Source of the DNA: Agrostemma githago
Taxonomy: Eukaryota > Streptophyta > Magnoliopsida > Caryophyllales > Caryophyllaceae
Direction: 5' to 3'
Length of the DNA: 64,000 nt
Assembly (NCBI GenBank): GCA_958450325.1
Contig: OY288246.1
Coordinates: 37,070,544-37,134,543, forward strand
The notes under the pieces: model-generated
The model's input: only the letters and a program-made list of their open reading frames with translations
Told to the model about the DNA's origin: nothing
The model's database searches: none
Shown here: piece by piece, positions 53,975 to 64,000 of the stretch
Position numbering within the stretch: position 1 is the first letter of the stretch
Layout: every line of letters begins with the position of its first letter
Translations under genes and position numbers: made by a program

Positions 53975-56724
53975 CTTATGCTCTACCCCATCTTTGAATC
54001 ACATACACGAAAGGGTTCACCAATACCCTCTTAGGGTTCAGTTTCTTGCGGGATTAGTGACTTTAAATAAAGAAAAGGGTTTAGGGTTAGATTAGGCGGA
54101 GCCGTGAAGCGGGTCCGCCTAATCCAACCCTAAACCCTTTTCCGTCCCGTCTTATAGTGTACCCCATCTTTGAATCACATCCACGACAGGGTTTACCAAT
54201 ACCCTCTTAGGGTTCAGTTTCATGCGTGATTAGTGATTTTAAATAAGGAAAAGGGTTTAGGGTTGGATTATGCGGATCCACGAACCGGGTCCGCCTAATC
54301 CAACTGTAAACCCTTTTCCGTCCCGTCTTATGCTGTACCCATCTTTGAATCACATACATGACAGGGTTCACCAATACCCTCTTAAGGTTCAGTTTCTTGC
54401 GGGATTAGTTACTTTAAATAAGGAAAAGGGTTTAGGGTTAGATTAGGCGGAGCCGGGAAGCGGGTCCTTCTAATCCCATCCTAAACCCTTTTCCGTCCTT
54501 GAATATGGAAAAGGGTTTAGGGCCGGATTAGGCGGAGCCGCGAAGCGGGTTTGCCAAATCCACCCCTAAACCCTTTTCCGTCCCGTCTTATGGTGTACCC
54601 CAGCTTTGATTCACATACACGACGGGGTTCACCAATACCCTCTTAGGGTTCAGTTTCTTGCGGGGTTAGTGAGTTTAAATAAGGAAAAGGGTTTAGGGTT
54701 GGATTAGGCGGAGCCGTGAAGCGGGTCCGCCTAATCCAACCCTAAACCTTATTCCGTCCTTGAATAAGGAAAAGGGTTTAGGGTTGGATTAAGCGGAGCA
54801 GCGAAGCGGGTCCGCCTAATCCAACCGTAAACCCTTTTCCGTCCCGTCTTATGCTTTACTCCATCTTTGAATCACATACACAACAAGGTTCACCAATACC
54901 CTCTTAGGGTTCAGTTTCTTGCGGGATTAATGACTTTAAATAAAGAAAAGGGTTTAGGGTTAGATTAGGCGGAGCCGTGAAGCGGGTCCGCCTAATCCAA
55001 CCCTAAACCCTTTTCCGTCCCGTCTTGTAGTGTACCCCATCTTTGAATCACATCCACGACAGGGTTCACCAATACCCTGTTAGGGTTCAGTTTCTTGCGT
55101 GATTAGTGACTTTGAATAAGGAAAAGGGTTTAGGGTTGGATTAGGCGGAGCCACGAAGCGGGTCCGCCTAATCCAACCGTAAACCCTTTTCCGTCCCGTC
55201 TTATGCTGTACCCCATCTTTGAATCACATACATGACAGGGTTCACCAATACCCTCTTAGGGTTCAGTTTCTTGCGTGATTAGTGACTTTGAATAAGGAAA
55301 AGGATTTAGGGTTGGATTAGGCGGAGCCACGAAGCGGGTCCGCCTAATCCAACCGTAAACCCTTTTCCGTCCTTGAATAAGGAAAAGGGTTAAGGGTTGG
55401 ATTAGGCGGAGCCGCAAAGCGGGTTTGCCTAATCCACCCCTAAACCCTTTTCCGTCCCGTCTTATGGTGTACCCCAACTTTGAATCACATACACGACAGG
55501 GTTCACCAATACCCTCTTAGGGTTCAGTTTCTTGCGGGATTAGTGACTTTAAATAAGGAAAAGGGTTTAGGGTTGGATTAGGCGGAGCCGTGAAGCGGGT
55601 CCGCCTAATCCAACCCTAAACCCTATTCTGTCCTTGAATAAGGAAAAGGGCTTAGGGTTGGATTAGGCGGAGCCGCGAAGCGGGTTCGCCTAATCCAAAC
55701 CAAAACCTTATTCCGTCCTTGAATAAGGAAAAGGGTTATGGATGGATTAGGCGGAGCTGCGAAGCGGGTTCGCCTAATCTAACCCTAAACTCTTTTCCGT
55801 CCCGTCTTATGGTGTACCCCATCTTTGAATCACATAGACGACATGGTTCACCAATACCCTCTTAGGGTTCAGTTTCTTACGGGATTAGTGACTTTAAATA
55901 AGGAAAAGGATTTAGGGTTGGATTAGGCGGAGCCGTGAAGCGGGTCCGCCTAATCCAACCCTAAACCCTATTCCGTCCTTGAATAAGGAAAAGGGTTTAG
56001 GGTTGGATTAGGTGGAGCCGCGAAGCGGGTTCGCCTAATCACCCTAAACCCTTTTTCCGTCCTTGAATAAGGAAAAGGGTTAGGGTTGGATTAGGCGGAG
56101 CCGCGAAGCGGGTTCGCCTAATCCAACCCTAAACCCTATTTCGTCCTTGAATAAGGAAAAGGGTTTAGGGTTGGATTAAGTGGAGCCGCGAAGCGGGTCC
56201 GCCTAATCCAACCGTAAACCCTTTTCCGTCCCGTCTTATGCTGTACCCCATCTTTCAATCACATACACAACAGGGTTCACCAATACCCTCTTAGGGTTCA
56301 GTTTCTTGCAGGATTAGTGACTTTAAATAAAGAAAAGGGTTTAGGGTTAGATTAGGCGGAGCCGTGAAGCGGGTCCGCCTAATCCAACCCTAAACCCTTT
56401 TCCATCCCGTCTTGTAGTGTACCTCATATTTGAATCACATCCACGACAGGGTTCACCAATACCCTCTAAGGGTTCAGTTTCTTGCGTGATTAGTGACTTT
56501 GAATAAGGAAAAGGGTTTAGGGTTGGATTAGGCGGAGCCACGAAGCGGGTCCGCCTAATCCAACCGTAAACCCTTTTCCGTCCTTGAATAAGGAAAAGGG
56601 TTTAGGGTTGGATTAGGCGGAGCCGCGAAGCGGGTTTGCCTAATCCACCCTTAAACCCTTTTCCGTCCCGTCTTATGGTGTACCCCAACTTTGAATCACA
56701 TACACGACAGGGTTCACCAATAAC
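53975..56724 (+). repeat. Large satellite duplication, copy 2 of the 7674-bp pair
   Basis: Partner of 46300-49050. Its right part, from about 55500, is also the first copy of the 3053-bp pair, so some monomers here exist in three near-identical places (48673, 56347 and 59400). Confidence 0.8.
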
Positions 56725-59700
56725 CTCTTAGGGTTCAGTTTCTTGTGGGATTAGTGACCTTGAATAAGGAAAAGGGTTTAGGGGTTGGATTAGGCGGAGC
56801 CGCGAAGCGGGTTTGCGTAGTCCACCCTTAAACCCTTTTCCGTCCCGTCTTATGTTGTACCCCATCTTTGAATCACATCCATGACAGGGTTCACCAATAT
56901 CCTCTTAGGGTTCAGTTTCTTGCGGGATTAGTAACCTTGAATAAGGAAAAGGGTTTAGGGTTGGATTAGGCGGAGCCGCGAAGTGGGTTCGTCTAATCTA
57001 ACCCTAAACTCTTTTCCGTCCCATCATATGGTGGACCCCATCTTTGAATCACATCCACGACAGGGTTCACCAATACCCTGTTAGGGTTCAGTTTCTTGCG
57101 GGATTAGTGACATTGAATAAGGAAAAGGGTTTAGGGTTGAATTAGGCGGAGCCGTGAAGCGGGTCCGCCTAATCCAACCCTAACCCCTTTTCCGTTCTTG
57201 AAAAAGGAAAAGGGTTATGGTTGGATTTGGCGGAGCCGCGAAGCGATTTCGCCTAATCCAACCCTAAATCCTTTTCCGTCCCATCTAATGGTGTACCCCA
57301 TCTTTGAATCACATCCACGACAGGGTTCACCAATACCCTCTTAGGGTTCAGTTTCTTGCGGGATTAGTGACTTTAAATAAAAGAAAAGGGTTTAGGGTTA
57401 GATTAGGCGGAGCCGTGAAGCGGGTCCGCCTAATCCAACCCTAAACCTTTTTCCGTCCCGTCTTATAGTGTACCCCATCTTTGAATCACATCCACGACAG
57501 GGTTCACCAATACCCTCTTAGGGTTCAATTTCTTGCGTGATTAGTGACTTTGAATAAGGAAAAGGGTTTAGGGTTGGATTATGCGGATCCACGAACCGGG
57601 TCCGCCTAATCCAACCGTAAACCCTTTTCCGTCCCGTCTTATGCTGTACCCTATCTTTTAATCACATACATGACAGGGTTCACCAATACCCTCTTAAGGT
57701 TCAGTTTCTTGCGGGATTAGTGACTTTAAATAAGGAAAAGGGTTTAGGGTTAGATTAGGCGGAGCCGTGAAGCGGGTCCTTCTAATCCAACCCTAAACCC
57801 TTTTCCGTCCTTGAATATGGAAAAGGGTTTAGGGTTGGATTAGGCGGAGCCGCGAAGCGGGTTTGCCTAATCCACCCCTAAACCCTTTTCCGTCCCGTCT
57901 TATGGTGTACCCCAGCTTTGAATCACATACACGACAGGGTTCACCAATACCCTCTTAGGGTTCAGTTTCTTGCGGGGTTAGTGACTTTTAATAAGGAAAA
58001 GGGTTTAGGGTTGGATTAGGCGGAGCCGTGAAGCGGGTCCGCCTAATCCAACCCTAAACCCTTTTCCGTCCCGTCTTGTAGTGTACCCCATCTTTGAATC
58101 ACATCCACGACAGGGTTCACCAATACCCTGTTAGGGTTCAGTTTCTTGCGTGATTAGTGACTTTGAATAAGGAAAAGGGTTTATGGTTGGATTAGGCGGA
58201 GCCACGAAGCGGGTCCGCCTAATCCAACCGTAAACCCTTTTCCGTCCCGTCTTATGCTGTACCCCATCTTTGAATCACATACATGACAGGGTTCACCAAT
58301 ACCCTCTTAGGGTTCAGTTTCTTGCGTGATTAGTGACTTTGAATAAGGAAAAGGATTTAGGGTTGGATTAGGCGGAGCCACGAAGCGGGTCCGCCTAATC
58401 CAACCGTAAACCCTTTTCCGTCCTTGAATAAGGAAAAGGGTTAAGGGTTGGATTAGGCGGAGCCGCGATGTGGGTTCGTCTAATCTAACCCTAAACTCTT
58501 TTCCGTCCCGTCATATGGTGGACCCCAACTTTGAATCACATACACGAAAGGGTTCACCAATAACCTCTTAGGGTTCAGTTTCTTGCGGGATTAGTGACTT
58601 TAAATAAGGAAAAGGGTTTAGGGTTGGATTAGGCGGAGCCGTGAAGCGGGTCCGCCTAATCCAACCCTAAACCCTATTCTGTCCTTGAATAAGGAAAAGG
58701 GCTTAGGGTTGGATTAGGCGGAGCCGCGAAGCGGGTTCGCCTAATCCAAACCAAAACCTTATTCCGTCCTTGAATAAGGAAAAGGGTTATGGATGGATTA
58801 GGCGGAGCTGCGAAGCGGGTTCGCCTAATCTAACCCTAAACTCTTTTCCGTCCCGTCTTATGGTGTACCCCATCTTTGAATCACATAGACGACATGGTTC
58901 ACCAATACCCTCTTAGGGTTCAGTTTCTTACGGGATTAGTGACTTTAAATAAGGAAAAGGATTTAGGGTTGGATTAGGCGGAGCCGTGAAGCGGGTCCGC
59001 CTAATCCAACCCTAAACCCTATTCCGTCCTTGAAAAAGGAAAAGGGTTTAGGGTTGGATTAGGTGGAGCCGCGATGCGGGTTCGCCTAATCCAACCCTAA
59101 ACCCTTTTTCCGTCCTTGAATAAGGAAAAGGGTTAGGGTTGGATTAGGCGGAGCCGCGAAGCGGGTTCGCCTAATCCAACCCTAAACCCTATTTCGTCCT
59201 TGAATAAGGAAAAGGGTTTAGGGTTGGATTAAGTGGAGCCGCGAAGCGGGTCCGCCTAATCCAACCGTAAACCCTTTTCCGTCCCGTCTTATGCTGTACC
59301 CCATCTTTCAATCACATACACAACAGGGTTCACCAATACCCTCTTAGGGTTCAGTTTCTTGCGGGATTAGTGACTTTAAATAAAGAAAAGGGTTTAGGGT
59401 TAGATTAGGCGGAGCCGTGAAGCGGGTCCGCCTAATCCAACCCTAAACCCTTTTCCGTCCCGTCTTGTAGTGTACCTCATATTTGAATCACATCCACGAC
59501 AGGGTTCACCAATACCCTCTAAGGGTTCAGTTTCTTGCGTGATTAGTGACTTTGAATAAGGAAAAGGGTTTAGGGTTGGATTAGGCGGAGCCACGAAGCG
59601 GGTCCGCCTAATCCAACCGTAAACCCTTTTCCGTCCTTGAATAAGGAAAAGGGTTTAGGGTTGGATTAGGCGGAGCCGCGAAGCGGGTTTGCCTAATCCA

Positions 59701-61110
59701 CCCTTAAACCCTTTTCCGTCCCGTCTTATGGTGTACCCCAACTTTGAATCACATACACGACAGGGTTCACCAATAACCTCTTAGGGTTCAGTTTCTTGTG
59801 GGATTAGTGACCTTGAATAAGGAAAAGGGTTTAGGGGTTGGATTAGGCGGAGCCGCGAAGCGGGTTTGCGTAGTCCACCCTTAAACCCTTTTCCGTCTCG
59901 TCTTATGTTGTACCCCATCTTTGAATCACATCCACGACAGGGTTCACCAATATCCTCTTAGGGTTCAGTTTCTTGCGGGATTAGTAACCTTGAATAAGGA
60001 AAAGGGTTTAGGGTTGGATTAGGCGGAGCCGCGAAGTGGGTTCGTCTAATCTAACCCTAAACTCTTTTCCGTCCCGTCATATGGTGGACCCCATCTTTGA
60101 ATCACATCCACGACAGGGTTCACCAATACCCTGTTAGGGTTCAGTTTCTTGCGGGATTAGTGACATTGAATAAGGAAAAGGGTTTAGGGTTGAATTAGGC
60201 GGAGCCGTGAAGCGGGTCCGCCTAATCCAACCCTAACCCCTTTTCCGTTCTTGAAAAAGGAAAAGGGTTATGGTTGGATTTGGCGGAGCCGCGAAGCGAT
60301 TTTGCCTAATCCAACCCTAAATCCTTTTCCGTCCCATCTAATGGTGTACCCCATCTTTGAATCACATCCACGACAGGGTTCACCAATACCCTCTTAGGGT
60401 TCAGTTTCTTGCGGGATTAGTGACTTTAAATAAAAGAAAAGGGTTTAGGGTTAGATTAGGCGGAGCCGTGAAGCGGGTCCGCCTAATCCAACCCTAAACC
60501 TTTTTCCGTCCCGTCTTATAGTGTACCCCATCTTTGAATCACATCCACGACAGGGTTCACCAATACCCTCTTAGGGTTCAATTTCTTGCGTGATTAGTGA
60601 CTTTGAATAAGGAAAAGGGTTTAGGGTTGGATTTTGCGGATCCACGAACCGGGTCCGCCTAATCCAACCGTAAACCCTTTTCCGTCCCGTCTTATGCTGT
60701 ACCCTATCTTTTAATCACATACATGACAGGGTTCACCAATACCCTCTTAAGGTTCAGTTTCTTGCGGGATTAGTGACTTTAAATAAGGAAAAGGGTTTAG
60801 GGTTAGATTAGGCGGAGCCGTGAAGCGGGTCCTTCTAATCCAACCCTAAACCCTTTTCCGTCCTTGAATATGGAAAAGGGTTTAGGGTTGGATTAGGCGG
60901 AGCCGCGAAGCGGGTTTGCCTAATCCACCCCTAAACCCTTTTCCGTCCCGTCTTATGGTGTACCCCAGCTTTGAATCACATACACGACAGGGTTCACCAA
61001 TACCCTCTTAGGGTTCAGTTTCTTGCGGGGTTAGTGACTTTTAATAAGGAAAAGGGTTTAGGGTTGGATTAGGCGGAGCCGTGAAGCGGGTCCGCCTAAT
61101 CCAACCCTAA
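55500..61110 (+). repeat. Satellite duplication with 3053-bp offset
   Basis: About 55500-58060 and 58550-61110 match at an offset of 3051 bp that becomes 3053 after a two-base difference near 56036 (CTAATCACCC against CTAATCCAACCC). The copies share unusual variants, including AACCCCTTTTCCGTTCTTGAA, TTTAAATAAAAGAAAAGG and the GGATCC monomer. The divergence point on the right is at about 58060/61113. Confidence 0.8.
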
Positions 61111-62659
61111 ACCTTATTCCGTCCTTGAATAAGGAAAAGGGTTTAGGGTTGGATTAGGCGGAGCCGCGAAGCGGGTTCGCCTAATCCAACCCTAAACCCT
61201 TTTTCCGTCATTGAATAAGGAAAAAGGGTTAGGGTTGGATTAGGCGGAGCCGCGAAGCGGGTTCGCCTAATCCAACCCTAAACCCTATTCCGTCCTTGAA
61301 TAAGGAAAAGGGTTTAGGGTTGGATTAAGTGGAGCCGCGAAGCGGGTCCGCCTAATCCAACCGTAAACCCTTTTTCGTCCCGTCTTATGCTGTACCCCAT
61401 CTTTCAATCACATACACAACAGGGTTCACCAATACCCTCTTAGGGTTCAGTTTCTTGCGGGATTAGTGACTTTAAATAAAGAAAAGGGTTTAGGGTTAGA
61501 TTAGGCGGAGCCGCGAAGCGGGTCCGCCTAATCCAAACGTAAACCCTTTTCCGTCCCGTCTTATGCTGTACCCCATCTTTGAATCACATACACGACAGGG
61601 TTCACCAATACCCTCTTAAGGTTCAGTTTCTTGCGGGATTAGTGACTTTAAATAAGGAAAAGGGTTTAGGGTTGAATTAGGCGAAGCCGTGAAGCGGGTC
61701 CGCCTAATCAAACCCTAAACCCTATTCTGTCCTTGAATAAGGAAAAGGGTTTAGGGTTGGATTAGGCGGAGCCGCGAAGCGGGTTCGCCTAATCCAACCC
61801 TAAACCCTTTTCCGTCCTTGAAGAAGGAAAAGGGTTATGGTTGGATTAGGCGGAGCCGCGAAGCGGGTTCGCCTTATCCAACCCTAAACCCTTTTCCGTC
61901 CCGTCTTATGGTGTACCCCATCTTTGAATCACATAGACGACAGGGTTCACCAATACCCTCTTAGGGTTCAGGTTCTTGCGGGATTAGTGACTTTAAATAA
62001 GGAAAAGGGTTTAGGGTTGGATTAGGCGGAGCCGTGAAGCGGGTCCGCCTAATCCAACCCTAAACCCTTTTTCGTCTCGTCTTATGGTGTACCCCATCTT
62101 TGAATCACATCCACGACGGGGTTCACCTATACCCTCTTAGGGATCAGTTTCTTGCGGGATTTGTGATTTTGAATAAGGAAAAGGGTTTAGGGTTGGATTA
62201 AGCAGAGCCGCAAAACGGGTTCGCCTAATCCAACCCTAAACCCTTTTCCGTCCCGTCTTATGCTGACCCCATCTTTGAATCACATCCACGACATGGTTCA
62301 CCAATACCCTCTTAGGGTTCAGTTTCTTGCGGGATTAGTGACCTTGAATAAGGAAAAGGGTTTAGGGTTGGATTAGGCGGAGCCGCGAAGCGGGTTTGCC
62401 TAATCCAACCCTAAACCCTTTTCCGTCCCGTCATATGGTGTACCCCATCTTTGAATCACATCCACGACAGGGTTCACGAATACCCTCTTAGGGTTCAGTT
62501 TCTTGCAGGATTAATGACTTTGAATAAGGAAAAGGGTTTAGGGTTGGATTAGGCGGAGCCGCGAAGCGGGTCCTTCTAATCCAACCCTAAACCCTTTTTC
62601 GTCCCGTCTTTTGCTGTACCCCATCTTTGAATCACATCCACGACAGGGTTCACCAATAC

Positions 62660-63279
62660 TGATCCGAATGAAGAAGCAACAACAAACCAAGAATTCAATG
62701 AAGTCACACTAGCTCCAAATGGTCCTAGTCCAGCCACCTTAGCACCTCCTTCAAGTCTAGTAGTGTGCCTTCTTCAAGCATTGGACTAGCTCGTGCAACA
62801 CCTACTTGGACCGAGTAAAAGAGCAAATAGTCAGGACCATATGGATGCATTAACTTGGGTTCACACTCATTCAAGCAAGGGATGTGCACCGGAGTTAATA
62901 GGCTGATTAGAGGCTGATTGTGTTCACATGCTTACCTCGTCCAAGTTCTTCTCTTTAGCTTTGTTTTTATCTCCTTAAGCTTTGTTTGTATCACCTTAAG
63001 GTTTGTTTGTATCACCCTTGACCATTCTGGTTTGGGGACGTTTTGTAGGCTATATATAGCCATCCATTTGATGAATAAACCATCCAATCTTCATAACACA
63101 AAAATGAGTAAAGCTAAGCTTTTCTTTTCGTCCTTGTAGCTTACAAGACAAAGTACTAGAGTTAGTCGCGTTACAAGCTCTATACTCGCTATTTCAATCG
63201 AGTGTTTGAATTAGCACCCGCTTTGTTGAGGTATAGGTCTATCTCACTAAGCATACTATCCCTTGGTTACGGTTCTATC
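62660..63279 (+). mobile_element. Plus-strand LTR, interrupted by a nested insertion
   Basis: It starts TGATCCGAATGAAG after AATAC, the presumed target site in the satellite spacer. From about 62840 it matches the plus-element LTR (GTTCACACTCATTCAAGC, the TTTGTTTGTATCACC motifs, GGCTATATATAGCC at 63048-63061). It breaks off at GGTTACGGTTCTATC, where the relative at 38681 continues with ATACTCACAAACC. The rest of the LTR should lie beyond the nested element, outside the window. An ORF at 62918-63139 lies inside this LTR and is not a gene. Confidence 0.85.
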
Positions 63280-64000
63280 TGATGTGAGTTGATATGAACT
63301 TTGAAACAAGAATGAGAGATATGATTAGTATTCTAAAATGGAACGTGAACAAGTAACCAAAACATAATGAAAGGATAGTTTTAAGGATGAATAAACCGTA
63401 ACCAAGGATAGTATGCTAGGTGAAGTAGACCTATACTTCAACAAAGCGGTTGCTAGATCAAACACTCGATTGAAATAGCGAGTTTAGAGCTTGTAACGCG
63501 ACTTACTCTAGACTTTGTCTTGTAAACAACAAGGACGTAAAAGAAAGCTTAGGTTTACTCAGGTTTTTGATATGCAAATTGGATGTTTTATTCATTCAAC
63601 TACATGGCTATATATAGCCTACAATCAGACCTTAAACTCGGCTGATTAGGGGTGACAAAAACAAAGTTACAACCATGTGAACAAGGAGCTAATAACAAGG
63701 CTTAGGAGCTAATAACAAAGTAATGTAAACATGGAGCTAATAACAAAGCTCTTAATCAGCCGCGGTCCTCTTGTGTGAACATGGAGCCAAAAACAAAGCT
63801 TGATGATGCACACTATGTGAACATAGCCATGGTGTGAACCCAAGTTAATGTCTTCAATTTACCTTGACTTCTTTGCTCCTTTATTCAGCTCCTATACGAG
63901 CTAACTTAATACTTGGAGGAGGCACACTACTAGGCTGGTAGGAGGTGCTAATGTGGCTTGACTAGAACTATTAGGAGCTAGTGTTACTTCATTGAACTCT
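63280..64000 (-). mobile_element. Minus-strand LTR nested in the preceding LTR, cut by the window edge
   Basis: It begins TGATGTGAGTTGATATG like the concatemer LTRs and carries the TATA palindrome at 63606-63619. Near the edge GGAGCTAGTGTTACTTCATTG matches the reverse of the 62660 LTR start, so the LTR should end about 30-40 bp beyond the window. The expected duplication is CTATC (63275-63279). Whether this is a solo LTR or part of a full element cannot be seen. Confidence 0.82.

Larger units (their letters stand above)
41968..62659 (+). repeat. Palindromic telomere-motif satellite array, block 5
   Basis: About 20.7 kb, the longest uninterrupted block. It is built from multi-kilobase duplications with offsets of 1227, 3053, 3916-4001 and 7674 bp. 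A private monomer with a GGATCC centre (TATGCGGATCCACGAACC) marks them at about 44068, 46591, 50507, 54265, 57576 and 60629. It contains one inverted monomer (44645-44735) and one fused palindrome (42645-42705). No ORF here is credible as a gene. Confidence 0.94.

Overview
This window is plant nuclear heterochromatin with no recognisable host gene. It suggests a flowering plant, probably a dicot. The reasons are plant-type telomere motifs (TTTAGGG phase) inside a satellite, an Angela/BARE-1-type Ty1/copia retrotransposon, and LTR elements whose primer-binding sites match plant initiator tRNA-Met. I cannot name the species. I see no tRNA, rRNA, CRISPR array or bacterial-type gene.

About 40 kb of the 64 kb is one tandem satellite, split by insertions into five blocks: 1-5711, 16751-27372, 34838-36215, 38807-41083 and 41968-62659. 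It has two unit sizes. A short unit of about 84-86 bp is almost entirely one palindrome. A long unit of about 176 bp is the same palindrome plus a spacer of about 90 bp. Each palindrome carries inverted telomere-like motifs in its arms (GGGTTTAGGGTT and AACCCTAAACCC). In its commonest form the centre is CCGC-GAA-GCGG, which contains the hyperstable DNA mini-hairpin GCGAAGC. Short and long units are ordered into higher-order repeats (431 bp, 853 bp, and blocks of 2.6 to 7.7 kb spacing).

The first insertion (5712-16750, minus strand) is a Ty1/copia element with an intact 1336-residue Gag-Pol reading frame (13723 down to 9713) and two 1310-bp LTRs that differ at one base by eye. A second, truncated leader-and-gag piece (5712-7534) follows its 3' LTR, so the locus reads LTR-internal-LTR-partial internal.

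The second insertion (27373-34837, minus strand) is a concatemer of a small non-autonomous LTR element: five 986-bp LTRs alternate with four internal regions of about 634 bp. One pair of TCGCC target-site duplications flanks the whole. Each internal region has one small ORF whose end resembles the 3' end of a Ty3/gypsy pol gene.

A relative in plus orientation lies at 36216-38806 (TSD GGAGC). Its two LTRs differ in length because a 181-bp unit is present once in one and three times in the other. A solo LTR of a related subfamily lies at 41084-41967 (TSD GGAGC again). At the right edge a plus-strand LTR (62660-63279) is interrupted by a minus-strand LTR (63280 to beyond the window).

The observations most worth following are the hairpin-forming telomere-motif satellite, one monomer flipped in place at about 44.65-44.74 kb, the clustering of LTR insertions at the palindrome apex, and the five-LTR concatemer with a single target-site duplication.
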